64,000 nt of DNA from Streptomyces mobaraensis (GCF_020099395.1 NZ_CP083590.1:4278001-4342000); one strand, 5' to 3'; positions 8,521 to 18,803 are shown, numbered from the stretch's first letter. Program-made: numbers and translations. Notes: generated by a model from the letters alone, not told the origin.

Positions 8521-9198
8521 GTGCTGCTGCTCGCTCTTGATACCGCCACGCCCGCCGTCACCGTAGCCCTCCACGACGGGGACTCCGCCGTCGCCGAGTC
8601 CCACCAGGTGGACGCCCGCCGCCACGGGGAGCTCCTGCTGCCGGCCGTGGACCGGGTGCTCGCCGAGGCCGGCCGCACGCTGGACGAGCTCACCGGCGTC
8701 GTCGTCGGCGTCGGCCCCGGCCCGTACACCGGCCTGCGCGTCGGCATCGTCACGGCCCTGACCTTCGGCGCGGCGCTCGACGTGCCGGTGCACGGCCTGT
8801 GCTCGCTGGACGGCATCGCCTACGCGGCCGGGGCCGCCGGGCTGGCCGGCGAGTTCGTGGTGGCCACGGACGCCCGCCGCAAGGAGGTCTACTGGGCGCG
8901 CTACGCCGACGCCCGGACCCGCGTCACCGAGCCCGCCGTCGACCGGCCCGCCGAGCTGACCGAGCCGCTGGCCGGGCTGACGGCCGTCGGCGCGGGCGCC
9001 GTCCTGTACGCCGACGCCTTCACGGACGTCCGGGCCGACCTGCCGCAGCACCAGTCGGCGGCGGCGCTGGCCGCGCTCGCCGCGGAGAAGCTGCGCACGG
9101 AGGGTCCGGACGCCGGGTTCCTGCCCGTCCAGCCGCTGTACCTGCGCCGCCCGGACGCCCAGGTGCCGGCCAACTACAAGGTGGTCACACCGAAGTGA
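8521..9198 (+). CDS. tsaB: tRNA threonylcarbamoyladenosine biosynthesis protein TsaB
   Basis: This 225-residue ASKHA-fold protein is the non-catalytic partner of TsaD in t6A synthesis. Typical features are the N-terminal LLLALDTATPAVTVAL, the RRHGELLLPAVDRVL segment and the signature GVGPGPYTGLRVGIVTA, followed by VVATDARRKEVYWARY. The start is GTG 8521; there is no Shine-Dalgarno and TAGGCT (8508-8513) lies 7 nt upstream, so the mRNA may be leaderless. Its stop overlaps the rimI start by 4 nt, and rimI in turn overlaps tsaD, making a tightly coupled three-gene operon ended by a hairpin at 10928-10958. Confidence 0.95.
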   Translation: MLLLALDTATPAVTVALHDGDSAVAESHQVDARRHGELLLPAVDRVLAEAGRTLDELTGVVVGVGPGPYTGLRVGIVTALTFGAALDVPVHGLCSLDGIAYAAGAAGLAGEFVVATDARRKEVYWARYADARTRVTEPAVDRPAELTEPLAGLTAVGAGAVLYADAFTDVRADLPQHQSAAALAALAAEKLRTEGPDAGFLPVQPLYLRRPDAQVPANYKVVTPK

Positions 9199-9779
9199 GC
9201 CCTTCAGCGAGCCCGTCCGCGGGCCCCTCGGATCCCGGAACGGAGACCGTGCGCGTCCGTGAGATGCGCTGGTGGGACATCCCGGCCGTGCTGGAGCTGG
9301 AACGCGCGCTGTTCCCCCAGGACGCCTGGTCCAAGGGGCTGTTCTGGTCCGAGCTGGCGCACGCGCGCGGCGCCAACGCCAACCGGCGCTACCTCGTCGC
9401 CCAGGACACGGCCGGGCGCGTCGTCGGCTACGCGGGCCTCGCGGCCGTCGACGGCACGGGTGACGTGCAGACCATCGCCGTCGCCACCGACCACTGGAGC
9501 ACCGGCCTCGGCACCCGGCTGCTCCGCGAACTGCTCGCCGCCGCCACCGCCTTCGAGTGCCGCGAGGTGCTGCTGGAGGTCCGGGTGGACAACACCCGCG
9601 CCCAGCGCCTCTACGAGCGCTTCGGCTTCGAGCCCGTCGGCATCCGGCGCGGCTACTACCAGCCGGGCAACGTCGACGCGCTCGTGATGCGCCTGCCCAC
9701 GGAAACGGAATCCGACGGCGGCCCCGCCGCGGACACCAACGCAGTGCAAGAGGGAATGACCCATGGCTCCACTGACTGA
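9195..9779 (+). CDS. rimI: Ribosomal protein S18 alanine N-acetyltransferase
   Basis: This 194-residue GNAT enzyme is expected to acetylate the N-terminal alanine of ribosomal protein S18 with acetyl-CoA. GNAT landmarks are [40 protein letters not shown] (acetyl-CoA binding) and [20 protein letters not shown] with [17 protein letters not shown]. The GTG at 9195 overlaps the tsaB stop (GTGA). An in-frame GTG at 9249 would remove only a Ser/Pro-rich leader of 18 residues and could be the true start. The 3' end overlaps tsaD by 17 nt. Fixed linkage of tsaB, rimI and tsaD supports the call. Confidence 0.92.
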   Translation: MSPSASPSAGPSDPGTETVRVREMRWWDIPAVLELERALFPQDAWSKGLFWSELAHARGANANRRYLVAQDTAGRVVGYAGLAAVDGTGDVQTIAVATDHWSTGLGTRLLRELLAAATAFECREVLLEVRVDNTRAQRLYERFGFEPVGIRRGYYQPGNVDALVMRLPTETESDGGPAADTNAVQEGMTHGSTD

Positions 9780-10917
9780 CGAACCGCTCGTCCTCGGCAT
9801 CGAGACCTCGTGCGACGAGACGGGCGTCGGCATCGTCCGCGGTCACACCCTGCTCGCCGACGCGGTCGCCTCCAGCGTGGACGAGCACGCGCGCTTCGGC
9901 GGCGTCGTCCCCGAGGTGGCCTCCCGGGCCCACCTGGAGGCGATGGTCCCCACCATCCAGCGGGCGCTGAAGGAGGCCGGCGTCTCCGCCAAGGACCTCG
10001 ACGGCATCGCCGTCACCGCGGGCCCGGGCCTCGCCGGCGCCCTCCTCGTCGGCGTCTCGGCGGCGAAGGCGTACGCCTACGCCCTCGGCAAGCCGCTCTA
10101 CGGCGTCAACCACCTCGCGTCGCACATCTGCGTCGACCAGCTGGAGCACGGCGCCCTGCCCGAGCCGACGATGGCCCTGCTGGTCAGCGGCGGCCACTCG
10201 TCGCTCCTCCTCGCCCCGGACATCACCTCCGACGTCCGGCCCCTCGGCTCGACCATCGACGACGCGGCGGGCGAGGCGTTCGACAAGGTGGCCCGCGTGC
10301 TCAACCTGGGCTTCCCCGGCGGCCCGGTCATCGACCGCTACGCCCGCGAGGGCGACCCCGAGGCCATCCGGTTCCCCCGCGGCCTCACCGGCCCCCGCGA
10401 CCCCCTCTACGACTTCTCCTTCTCCGGCCTCAAGACCTCCGTCGCCCGCTGGATCGAGGCGAAGCGCGCGGCGGGCGAGACGGTGCCGGTGGCGGACGTC
10501 GCCGCCTCCTTCCAGGAGGCCGTGGTGGACGTCCTCACCCGCAAGGCCGTCCGCGCCTGCAAGGACCACGGCGTCGACCACCTGATGATCGGCGGCGGCG
10601 TCGCCGCCAACACCCGCCTCCGCGCCATGGCCGAACGCCGCTGCGAGGACGCCGGCATCACCCTGCGCGTCCCCCGCCCCAAGCTCTGCACCGACAACGG
10701 CGCGATGGTCGCGGCCCTCGGCGCCGAAATGGTCGCCCGCGGCCGCGCCGCCTCCTCCTGGGACCTCCCGGCGGACTCGTCCCTGCCGGTGACGGAGCCG
10801 CATGTGCCGGGCACGCACGAGGAGCCGGCCGGCCACGCGCACTCCCATGGACATGGCCACTCCCACTCCCACGACCACGTCCACGAGTTGAGCAAGCAGA
10901 ACCTGTACGACGCCTAG
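9763..10917 (+). CDS. tsaD: tRNA N6-adenosine threonylcarbamoyltransferase TsaD, His-rich tail
   Basis: This 384-residue catalytic subunit transfers threonylcarbamoyl to A37 of tRNA. The ASKHA fold shows [15 protein letters not shown] at the N-terminus, the metal-binding HLASH (H-x3-H), [11 protein letters not shown], the [15 protein letters not shown] stretch and [13 protein letters not shown]. The enzyme proper ends near residue 345. A C-terminal extension then carries about ten His in alternation with Ser, Gly and Asp ([15 protein letters not shown]), unusual for TsaD and probably metal-binding. The ATG at 9763 lies inside the rimI 3' end. It forms a complex with TsaB and is reset by TsaE (4915-5475). 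Confidence 0.95.
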   Translation: MAPLTDEPLVLGIETSCDETGVGIVRGHTLLADAVASSVDEHARFGGVVPEVASRAHLEAMVPTIQRALKEAGVSAKDLDGIAVTAGPGLAGALLVGVSAAKAYAYALGKPLYGVNHLASHICVDQLEHGALPEPTMALLVSGGHSSLLLAPDITSDVRPLGSTIDDAAGEAFDKVARVLNLGFPGGPVIDRYAREGDPEAIRFPRGLTGPRDPLYDFSFSGLKTSVARWIEAKRAAGETVPVADVAASFQEAVVDVLTRKAVRACKDHGVDHLMIGGGVAANTRLRAMAERRCEDAGITLRVPRPKLCTDNGAMVAALGAEMVARGRAASSWDLPADSSLPVTEPHVPGTHEEPAGHAHSHGHGHSHSHDHVHELSKQNLYDA

Positions 10918-10927
10918 CCCGCCACCC

Positions 10928-10958
10928 GGCGGGCGCGTCACGGACTCACGCGCCCGCC
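10928..10958 (+). terminator. Hairpin terminator after tsaD
   Basis: GGCGGGCGCGT (10928-10938) and ACGCGCCCGCC (10948-10958) form a perfect 11-bp stem with a 9-nt loop, starting 10 nt after the tsaD stop. No U-tract follows, as is common for Streptomyces terminators. Confidence 0.8.
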
Positions 10959-11046
10959 GACCCAACGGCCCGCCTCCGTCGGCCCGTTCGCGGCATTCCG
11001 CCCCGAGCCGCCGCGCTGTACCTTTACCCGGTGTCGAGGGGGCAGC

Positions 11047-11586
11047 GTGAATCCTTCCTGGCGCAAGCCCGCGCCGCTGGGCTGGTCGGCCGCGCGCGAA
11101 GGGCAGTACACGACCGCGGCGCCCCTCCTGGGCGGCGCGAGCATCACCCTGCTGGGGCTCGTCATCACGGACCGCGAGAGGTTCCGCTGGCCGGACCCCA
11201 CGCTGTTCGCCCTCGCCCTGACCGCGCTCTTCATGGTCATGGCGGTGGTCTGGGGAGTCCGCTCCCGGCAGTACCTCTACTCGCGCGGCGACGTCGAAGC
11301 GTGGTGGGGCCCGCTCACCGAGATGCCCGACAGCCGGCACGCGGAGCTCATCCAGGACCAGCGGGAGCACTACTCCACCTGGGCCAGGCTGGCCGGCCGC
11401 GCCGACTTCTGCTACACGTCCGGGCTCCTGTGCCTGGCGGCGGGAAGCAGCCTGGCCCTGGCCCCGCCGGCCCACGCGGCGGCACCCGCGTGGCGGTGGT
11501 GCGCCGCGGGGACGGCGGCCGCCCCGGTGGCGGCCGTGCTCCTCACCTGGGCGGTGCGCTTCTTACGTGACGTACTGCGGAGCTGA
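11047..11586 (+). CDS. Membrane protein of unknown function
   Basis: This 179-residue protein starts at GTG 11047. It has a paired membrane segment near the N-terminus (APLLGGASITLLGLVI and LFALALTALFMVMAVVWGV), a cytoplasmic or loop region with a conserved-looking WWGPLTEMPDSRHAELIQDQ, and a second pair near the C-terminus (about residues 118-170). The central acidic helix ends in HYSTWARLAGRADFCY. I do not recognise the family. It follows the tsaD terminator and precedes a 53-residue zinc-ribbon-like protein by 64 nt. Confidence 0.75.
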   Translation: MNPSWRKPAPLGWSAAREGQYTTAAPLLGGASITLLGLVITDRERFRWPDPTLFALALTALFMVMAVVWGVRSRQYLYSRGDVEAWWGPLTEMPDSRHAELIQDQREHYSTWARLAGRADFCYTSGLLCLAAGSSLALAPPAHAAAPAWRWCAAGTAAAPVAAVLLTWAVRFLRDVLRS

Positions 11587-11650
11587 GGGCGACGGACCGG
11601 CCGCCCGATCGCCCGTTCACGACCCGACCGACACAGCGACAAGGAGCACC

Positions 11651-11812
11651 ATGCCCCCACGCCAGTGCCCCGCGTGCGACGCCGCCCCGAGCGAGCGGGA
11701 CACCCACTACGCGGACTGCCCGTTGAAGGACGTCCCGCTGTCGCAGGTCGCCGGCCTGACACTCGACGAGGCCCGGGTGAAGGCGGCGCGGTGGCAGTCG
11801 CGGAACACCTGA
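11651..11812 (+). CDS. Small zinc-ribbon-like protein
   Basis: This 53-residue protein begins at ATG 11651 with GGAG 6 nt upstream. The N-terminus has CPACD, then an H-x3-C about nine residues later (HYADCP), giving a C-x2-C...H-x3-C pattern that could bind one zinc. The C-terminal half is one amphipathic helix (LTLDEARVKAARWQS). There is no partner domain. It may be co-transcribed with the upstream membrane protein and converges on the Uma2 gene at 11843. Function unknown. Confidence 0.65.
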   Translation: MPPRQCPACDAAPSERDTHYADCPLKDVPLSQVAGLTLDEARVKAARWQSRNT

Positions 11813-11842
11813 CCCACGGAGGTCCGCCTGGTCCCGCCGGCG

Positions 11843-12490
11843 TCAGGGAAGCAGGGCGGAGGTGTCCAGTACGGGGTAGGGAGCGGGGAGCGCGAGCTTT
11901 CCGCCGAGCTCGGTGCTCGTGGTGGTCCGGTAGCGGCTCCGGCCCGGCCGCTGTGGGTCCTCGCCGGGCTCGGAGTGGACGTACACCCGGCCGTCCTCCC
12001 GGTTGACGAGCACGTAGACCGGGATTTCCGCGGCGGCGTAACCGCGGTACTTGGGGCCGGTGTCCGTCTCGTGGTGGTCGGACGTCACCTCGCCGACGAG
12101 GGCGAGCAGGCCCATCGGGTACCAGCCCCTGTGGGCCGCGTAGTGCGCCTCGTCCTGCTCGGTGGGCGAGTGCTTCAGGATGTGGAAGTCGGGGATGACC
12201 AGGGTGCGGGTCCCGCCATCGCCGTCCCCGCCCAGGCCCTCGCGGAAGCCCATTCCCGTGCCCGCCCACCGGACCCCGGCCGAGTACAGCTGACGGGTGA
12301 GTTCGAGCCGCGCCTTGCCGTGGCCGTAGTCCGGCGGCGGTGGCACGATCACCGTCCCCTCCAGGTACTCCGGCCGGATCGGCGCCTCGGACGCTTCTTC
12401 GAACGCGATCAGCAGATCGACGGGGTCCTGTTCACCGGGGCCTTGCCCGCGCGGCCCGTCCCCCGGCTCGGTGAGGGGATGGGGGTCCAT
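11843..12490 (-). CDS. Uma2 family (DUF820) protein
   Basis: This 215-residue Uma2-family protein is complete. The fold marks are YLEGTVIVPPPPDYGHG, the Pro-Asp strand TLVIPDFHIL, the Glu strand LLALVGEVTSDHHETD and the Lys in GPKYRGYAAAEIPVYVLV, so the PD-(D/E)XK residues appear to be present. A terminal IPVYVLVNREDGRVYVHS strand pair is also typical. The N-terminal 25 residues are Pro/Gly-rich and acidic. Members are abundant in Streptomyces and their biological role is not established. It runs with the downstream minus-strand genes but does not obviously belong to an operon. Confidence 0.88.
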   Translation of the reverse strand: MDPHPLTEPGDGPRGQGPGEQDPVDLLIAFEEASEAPIRPEYLEGTVIVPPPPDYGHGKARLELTRQLYSAGVRWAGTGMGFREGLGGDGDGGTRTLVIPDFHILKHSPTEQDEAHYAAHRGWYPMGLLALVGEVTSDHHETDTGPKYRGYAAAEIPVYVLVNREDGRVYVHSEPGEDPQRPGRSRYRTTTSTELGGKLALPAPYPVLDTSALLP

Positions 12491-12535
12491 CGCCGTCCTC
12501 CCTGGTCCTCGTCGGCCGGCCGCTCACGGCCGGTG

Positions 12536-13759
12536 CTACGCCCGGATCTCCTGCCCGATCAGCATCGTCGGGGCGCCCGCCACCCGCGTAAGGACGATCA
12601 CACAAGAGTTCACTCCTTCGAGCTTCAGCTTCTTGCGCAGTTCCTCCGGCTCCACCGCCGAGCCCCGCTTCTTGATGACGGCCACGCCGATGCCGCGCTC
12701 GCGGACGAGGGCTTTGAGTTTCTTGAGGTTGAAGGGGAGGACGTCGGTGATCTCGTACGCGGAGGCGTACGGGGTGGGGCGGAGTTCGTCGGAGGTGATG
12801 TAGGCGATCGTCTCGTCGATCAGGCTGCCCGACACCTCGGCCGCGACGTCCGCGACGAGGTGGGCGCGGATGACCGCGCCGTCGGGCTCGTACAGGTAGC
12901 GGCCGACCGGGCGGACCGCGGGGTCGGGGAGGCCGGTGCCGGTCAGGGTGGTGCCGGCCGGGAGGAGGGTCGCGCGGCGGGTGCCGGGGGTGGTGCCGAA
13001 CCACAGGACGGCCTCCTTCACGTCGCCGCCGTCCGAGATCCACTCCGCCTCGGCGTCCTCGGGGATCGCCTCGTGCGGGACGCCCGGAGCGATCTTCAGG
13101 GCGGCGTGCGGGGCCGTGCGGGCCGCCTCGACGGCCCAGGACAGGGGCGGGGAGTACGCCTCGGGGTCGAAGATGCGGCCCCGGCCGCCGCGCCGCGCCG
13201 GGTCGGCGAAGACCGCGTCGTACCCGGAGACGTCGACCTCCGTCACGTCCGCGCAGCGCACCTCGATCAGGTCCGACAGGCCCAGCGCCGCCGCGTTGGC
13301 CCGGGCCACCGCGCAGGTCAGCGGGTCGCGGTCCACGGCGAGGACGGAGACGCCGGCCCGGGCCAGGGCGATGGCGTCGCCGCCGATGCCGCAGCACAGG
13401 TCGGCCAGGCGGCGTACGCCGAGGTCCGCGAAGCGGCGGGCCCGGTACGTGGCGACGGAGGCGCGGGTGGCCTGCTCGACGCCGTTCGGCGTGAAGTACA
13501 TGCGGTACGCGTCCTCGGTACCGAACTTCGCCACCGCCCGCTGCCGCAGCCGCGCCTGCCCGAGGGCGGCCGAGACCAGTTCGGCGGGGTGGTCGCGGCG
13601 CAGCCGGGTCGCGACGGCCAGTTCCCGGGCCGGGTCGTGGTCGCGCAGTTCGTCCAGGAGCCGGCGGCCCTCGTCGGTGAGGAGGGCGGCGAAGCCGTCG
13701 ACGGCGGTGGGGGCGCTGGTATCGGTGTTCGGGGCGTTCTGGGTGTTCGGAGCGGGCAC
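12536..13759 (-). CDS. SAM-dependent methyltransferase with THUMP-like domain
   Basis: This 407-residue protein has an N-terminal helical region (ELRDHDPARELAVATRLRRD), a Rossmann methyltransferase core with LADLCCGIGGDAIALARAG and VLAVDRDPLTC, an acceptor-site VFADPARRGGRGRIFDPE and a C-terminal THUMP-like RNA-binding region (LPFNLKKLKALVRERGIG and IKKRGSAVEPEEL). Such proteins are presumed RNA methyltransferases; the target is unknown to me. The start is GTG 13759; another in-frame GTG at 13777 would add six residues. It is divergent from the polysaccharide deacetylase gene. Confidence 0.85.
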   Translation of the reverse strand: MPAPNTQNAPNTDTSAPTAVDGFAALLTDEGRRLLDELRDHDPARELAVATRLRRDHPAELVSAALGQARLRQRAVAKFGTEDAYRMYFTPNGVEQATRASVATYRARRFADLGVRRLADLCCGIGGDAIALARAGVSVLAVDRDPLTCAVARANAAALGLSDLIEVRCADVTEVDVSGYDAVFADPARRGGRGRIFDPEAYSPPLSWAVEAARTAPHAALKIAPGVPHEAIPEDAEAEWISDGGDVKEAVLWFGTTPGTRRATLLPAGTTLTGTGLPDPAVRPVGRYLYEPDGAVIRAHLVADVAAEVSGSLIDETIAYITSDELRPTPYASAYEITDVLPFNLKKLKALVRERGIGVAVIKKRGSAVEPEELRKKLKLEGVNSCVIVLTRVAGAPTMLIGQEIRA

Positions 13760-13837
13760 CTGACCATTCTCGTGCACCGCGCGCGTTCGCCTCCTCCGCT
13801 GTGCGATCACCCGAACTGATGAACAAGAATCGTTCCT

Positions 13838-14725
13838 GTGACTCCGTCTGGAACCGGCCGAAGCCGAATACGCAGCTCCGCCCGTCTCGCCCTCGTCCCG
13901 CTCTGCGCCGCCGCCCTGCTGCTCTCCGGGTGCTCCTCGGGGTCGGACGGCAAGAAGCACGGGAGCGGCGGGACGGCCACCGGCACCGCGAAGGCCACCG
14001 AGCAGCCCAGGGAGAAGCGGAGCACCTCCACCCCCGACGCCGCCGCCTACCGCCGCTGGGGCCTCGACAAGCCACTCGCCCCGCCCCCGGCCCCGCCCGG
14101 CACCCGGCTCACCGAGCACCACAAGGGCGGGACGCCGCAGATCGTCCGGCGGGTGCCGACGAAGGACAAGGTCGTCTTCCTGACCTTCGACGACGGCGCC
14201 GAGAAGGACCCGGCGTTCCCGCGCATGGCCAAGGACCTCAAGCTGCCGTTCAGCATGTTCCTGACGGACAGCGCCGCGCGCGCCGGGCGCGGCTACGGCT
14301 ACTTCGACGAGCTGCGCGCCCTCGGCAACGGCGTGCACAACCACACGCTCACCCACCCCAACCTGCGCACCCTGTCCCCCGAGGCGCAGAAGCGGGAGAT
14401 CTGCGGGCAGCAGGAGACGCTGAAGAAGCGGTTCGGCAAGCGGCCGGAGCTGTTCCGTCCGCCGTACGGCAACTACAACGACGCCACCCTGGCGGCGGCC
14501 GGCTCCTGCGGGATCAAGGCCGTCGTGCTGTGGGAGGCGACGATGCAGATCAATGACATGAGGTACGCCGAAGCGGGGAAGCTTCGTCCCGGCGACATCG
14601 TGCTCGCGCACTTCCGCGGTCCCGCGGAGCTCAAGGGCACGACGATGACGCGGATGGTCGCCAACATGGTGCGCAGCGTGCAGCGGCAGGGGTTCACCGT
14701 GGCGCGGCTGGAGGACTACGTCTGA
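13838..14725 (+). CDS. Lipoprotein polysaccharide deacetylase (NodB domain)
   Basis: This 295-residue secreted lipoprotein has the signal LALVPLCAAALLLSGC with lipobox LLSGC, a Lys/Gly/Thr linker and a NodB carbohydrate esterase-4 domain. The catalytic motifs are present: TFDDG (motif 1, the catalytic base and metal Asp), NHTLTHPNL (motif 2, metal His residues), RPPYGNYND (motif 3) and LAHFRG near the end. It is expected to remove acetyl groups from peptidoglycan or another surface polysaccharide outside the membrane. Start GTG 13838. It precedes the groES regulatory region but is separated from it by a 24-bp repeat array. Confidence 0.9.
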   Translation: MTPSGTGRSRIRSSARLALVPLCAAALLLSGCSSGSDGKKHGSGGTATGTAKATEQPREKRSTSTPDAAAYRRWGLDKPLAPPPAPPGTRLTEHHKGGTPQIVRRVPTKDKVVFLTFDDGAEKDPAFPRMAKDLKLPFSMFLTDSAARAGRGYGYFDELRALGNGVHNHTLTHPNLRTLSPEAQKREICGQQETLKKRFGKRPELFRPPYGNYNDATLAAAGSCGIKAVVLWEATMQINDMRYAEAGKLRPGDIVLAHFRGPAELKGTTMTRMVANMVRSVQRQGFTVARLEDYV

Positions 14726-14729
14726 CGGC

Positions 14730-14801
14730 GGGTGCGGCAGGGGCTCCGACGGCGGTTGCGGAACAGGCTCCGACGGGGAGTGCGGCACGGGCTCCGACGG
14801 C
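14730..14801 (+). repeat. Three 24-bp imperfect tandem repeats
   Basis: Immediately after the deacetylase stop, three units of about 24 bp share GGCTCCGACGG with variable flanks (units near 14730-14753, 14754-14777 and 14778-14801). No hairpin is obvious within one unit. They lie between the deacetylase gene and the groES promoter. Confidence 0.75.
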
Positions 14802-14864
14802 CGGTCCGGCACCGGGCGGAGGGGCGCGCGACGCGCCCGGACGCCCCCGGCGCGCACCCGCAAA

Positions 14865-14940
14865 TTGGCACTCCGCTTGACCGAGTGCTAAGCGCGTCAT
14901 AGTCTCGGCTCCGTTGGCACTCTCCACCGGCGAGTGCCAA
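14865..14940 (+). promoter_or_regulatory. groES promoter with two CIRCE (HrcA) operators
   Basis: Two CIRCE inverted repeats are visible. The first is TTGGCACTC-N9-GAGTGCTAA (14865-14891), one base off consensus; the second is TTGGCACTC-N9-GAGTGCCAA (14914-14940), perfect. A sigma-HrdB type promoter is interleaved: TTGACC (14877-14882), a 17-nt spacer and TAGTCT (14900-14905), so the first operator covers the -35 and the second the start region. HrcA repression lifted on heat stress follows from established knowledge of CIRCE. The untranslated leader to groES is about 130 nt. Confidence 0.93.
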
Positions 14941-15040
14941 ACACAGCGACGGGCAGGTCCGGCACCCGCGACGACGGATCCACCTGGTCGCCACCTCAGA
15001 CAATTGACCCCGTGAGATCTCCGAAGGGGGAGGTCGGATC

Positions 15041-15349
15041 GTGACGACCGCCAGCTCCAAGGTTGCCATCAAGCCGCTCGAGGACCGCATCGTGGTCCAG
15101 CCGCTGGACGCCGAGCAGACCACGGCCTCTGGCCTGGTCATCCCGGACACCGCGAAGGAGAAGCCCCAGGAGGGTGCCGTCCTCGCCGTGGGCCCGGGCC
15201 GATTCGAGAACGGCGAGCGCCTGCCGCTCGACGTCAAGGTCGGCGACGTCGTGCTCTACAGCAAGTACGGCGGCACCGAGGTGAAGTACAACGGCGACGA
15301 GTACCTCGTCCTCTCGGCCCGCGACGTCCTCGCGATCATCGAGAAGTAG
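15041..15349 (+). CDS. groES: Co-chaperonin GroES
   Basis: This 102-residue heptameric lid of the chaperonin has [19 protein letters not shown] at the start, the mobile loop [19 protein letters not shown], and the roof and C-terminal strands [20 protein letters not shown] and [17 protein letters not shown] ending. It starts at GTG 15041 with GGGGGAGG 8 nt upstream. It is co-transcribed with groEL1, which begins 119 nt downstream, from the CIRCE-controlled promoter at 14865-14940. Confidence 0.98.
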   Translation: MTTASSKVAIKPLEDRIVVQPLDAEQTTASGLVIPDTAKEKPQEGAVLAVGPGRFENGERLPLDVKVGDVVLYSKYGGTEVKYNGDEYLVLSARDVLAIIEK

Positions 15350-15465
15350 TTCACCCCGAAGCTTTCGAATTCTCGAGGCTTTTGTTCTGTGCCCCTGGTA
15401 CCCGCGTCCAACAACCGGGCGCCGGGGGCGCAGTTCGTTTGAGAGACACGGCGAAGGATACGTAA

Positions 15466-17094
<1,629 letters not shown>

Positions 17095-17127
17095 GGCCAC
17101 GCCCACCGAGGCACCGGCACCACCGCC

Positions 17128-17165
17128 GAGGCCCGGCACCCCCGTCCGCGGGGGTGCCGGGCCTC
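17128..17165 (+). terminator. Hairpin terminator after groEL1
   Basis: A perfect 17-bp stem with a 4-nt loop pairs 17128-17144 with 17149-17165 (arm core GGCCCGGCACCCCCG). It begins 33 nt after the groEL1 stop and ends 24 nt before the convergent SDR gene, so it can serve both strands. Confidence 0.9.
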
Positions 17166-17188
17166 CGGCATGTCCGGTGCGGGGCGCG

Positions 17189-17962
17189 TCAGTTGGGCCC
17201 GTACCGGCGGCCCGTCGAGGACGACACCCGGGCGACCGCACCCCGCGGCATCAGCTTCGACAGACCCGTCAGCGCCTTGTACCGGGGATCGGGCACCGAC
17301 AGGGACTTCCCGCGCGCCAGGTCCTTCAGCGCCGCGTCCACCAGCCGGTCCGCGTCCAGCCACATCCAGCCCGGGATGTTGTCCGTCCCCATCCCGGCCC
17401 GCGCGTGGAACTCCGTCCGGACGAAGCCCGGGCACAGCGCCATCAGCCGCACCCCGCTGCCCGCCAGGTCCCGCGCCGCGCCCTGGGTGAACTGCACCAC
17501 CCACGCCTTGCTCGCCCCGTACGTCCCGCGCGGCACGAACGCGGCGACGGACGCCACGTTGATCACCCCGCCGCGCCGCCGCTCCCGCATCCCGCGCGTG
17601 GCCGCCATGGTCAGCCGCAGCACCGCCTCGCAGTGCACCTTGAGCATGGTGAGCTCGTCCTGGACGGTGACCTCCAGGAAGCGGCCCTTGTTGCCGAACC
17701 CGGCGTTGTTGACCAGCAGATCGACGGGCTGCTTGCGGTCCGAGAGCCGTTCCTCGACGGCGGCGATGCCGTCCTCCGTCGAGAGGTCGGCCCGCAGCAC
17801 CTCCACCTCCACCCGGTGCCGGTCGTGGAGTTCGGTCGCCTGTTCGCCCAGCCGCTTCTCGTCGCGGGCCACGAGCACCAGGTGGTGACCCTCGGCGGCC
17901 AGCCGTCGCGCGAAGGCCGCGCCGATGCCGGCCGTCGCTCCCGTGATCAGTGCAGTCGTCAT
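17189..17962 (-). CDS. Short-chain dehydrogenase/reductase
   Basis: This 257-residue classical SDR has the cofactor motif TGATAGIGAAFARRLAAEG, the structural NNAG (LLVNNAGFG), catalytic Ser in INVASVAAFVP and YGASK as the Tyr-x3-Lys pair. HHLVLVARDEKRL after strand beta-2 suggests NADP(H) preference through the Arg. Substrate cannot be deduced. Start ATG 17962. It converges on groEL1 and lies 36 nt downstream of the sequence holding the MOSC stop codon, in the same orientation, so the two may be co-transcribed. Confidence 0.9.
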   Translation of the reverse strand: MTTALITGATAGIGAAFARRLAAEGHHLVLVARDEKRLGEQATELHDRHRVEVEVLRADLSTEDGIAAVEERLSDRKQPVDLLVNNAGFGNKGRFLEVTVQDELTMLKVHCEAVLRLTMAATRGMRERRRGGVINVASVAAFVPRGTYGASKAWVVQFTQGAARDLAGSGVRLMALCPGFVRTEFHARAGMGTDNIPGWMWLDADRLVDAALKDLARGKSLSVPDPRYKALTGLSKLMPRGAVARVSSSTGRRYGPN

Positions 17963-18009
17963 ACGGGAACGTTAGTGCCCGGCGCCACCGCGTGGCGGCT
18001 TGCCTTCCG

Positions 18010-18714
18010 TCAGGCCGGTACCTCCTCGGCGGCCGGTGGCGACGCCACGTACCGCTCGGCCTTCGCCCGCAGGTCGGGGTGCAACCCGTCGCCGGCCGCC
18101 AGAACACGGGGCAGCAGCGCCCGTTCGGTCGTCCGGGCGCGGAAGGCGAAGGCGACGCTGACCTCGTGACCGGGGCGGTGGACGACGGTGACGGGATCAC
18201 CCGCACGGACCTCCCCCGGTTCGAGCACCCGCAGGTACGCGCCCGGGGCGGCCTCCTCGGTGAACCGCCGCATCCAGCCCCGCTCGCCCAGCCAGTCGGC
18301 GAACGTCCGGCAGGGGACGCGCGGCGAGGTGACCTCCAGCAGCAGCCGGCCGCCGACCCGCCACCGCTCCCCGATCCGGGCGCCGCTCACGTCCACCCCG
18401 GACGTGGTGAGGTTCTCGCCGAACGAACCGTCCGGCAGCGTCCGGCCCAGCTGCCGCTCCCAGCGGTCGAGGTCCTCCCGGGCGAAGGCGTACACCGCCT
18501 GGTCGTTCCCGCCGTGGTGCTTCCACGAGACGACCGCGTCACCGGCGAGCCCGCTGCCGGCCTCGCCCTTGGGCCCGGGCGCGGCCACCGCCACCGGCCC
18601 GGCCACGGGCCGCTTGTCGATGCCGGAGGCGAGGCCGGCCGCGAAGGCGCTGTCCGGCAGGGAGCGGTCGGCGGCGGTACGGGGACGTCCGACGTTGACG
18701 GAGAGGATGCGCAT
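18010..18714 (-). CDS. MOSC domain-containing protein
   Basis: This 234-residue protein has a MOSC domain, the fold found at the C-terminus of molybdenum cofactor sulfurases and in YiiM-type molybdoenzymes. It shows VVSWKHHGGNDQAVYAFARE, FGENLTTSGVD, GRLLLEVTSPRVPCRTF with the conserved Cys, and GAYLRVLEPGEVRAGD. YiiM-like proteins reduce N-hydroxylated compounds with Moco, so a role in detoxification is possible, but partner and substrate are unknown. Start ATG 18714. It is divergent from the LysR gene. Confidence 0.88.
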   Translation of the reverse strand: MRILSVNVGRPRTAADRSLPDSAFAAGLASGIDKRPVAGPVAVAAPGPKGEAGSGLAGDAVVSWKHHGGNDQAVYAFAREDLDRWERQLGRTLPDGSFGENLTTSGVDVSGARIGERWRVGGRLLLEVTSPRVPCRTFADWLGERGWMRRFTEEAAPGAYLRVLEPGEVRAGDPVTVVHRPGHEVSVAFAFRARTTERALLPRVLAAGDGLHPDLRAKAERYVASPPAAEEVPA

Positions 18715-18786
18715 CCGACGAGGTTAGGCGGTGGGCACCGGCCCAAGGCCGCCCCGGCCGCCGCCCCCGGCCGCCCCAAAGGTCCT

Positions 18787-18803
18787 GACCGGTATTTCCG
18801 GTC
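18787..18803. promoter_or_regulatory. Palindrome GACCGG-TATTT-CCGGTC upstream of lysR-type gene
   Basis: A perfect 6-bp inverted repeat with a 5-nt AT-rich centre lies in the 117-bp divergent region between the MOSC and LysR genes. It overlaps the -35 region expected for the LysR gene, whose -10 (TATGCT, 18820-18825) sits 6 nt before its ATG. An autoregulatory operator is inferred. Confidence 0.5.

Noticed and set aside
8386..11475. Minus-strand open frame of over 1000 codons across tsaB-rimI-tsaD
   Set aside because: It lies antisense to three well-supported genes and its Gly/Ala/Arg/Val composition is what high third-position GC produces in the opposite frame; no domain is visible.
12432..14075. 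Alternative minus-strand frame over the methyltransferase gene
   Set aside because: It is the Arg/Pro-rich shadow of the methyltransferase frame, which has clear SAM-binding motifs.
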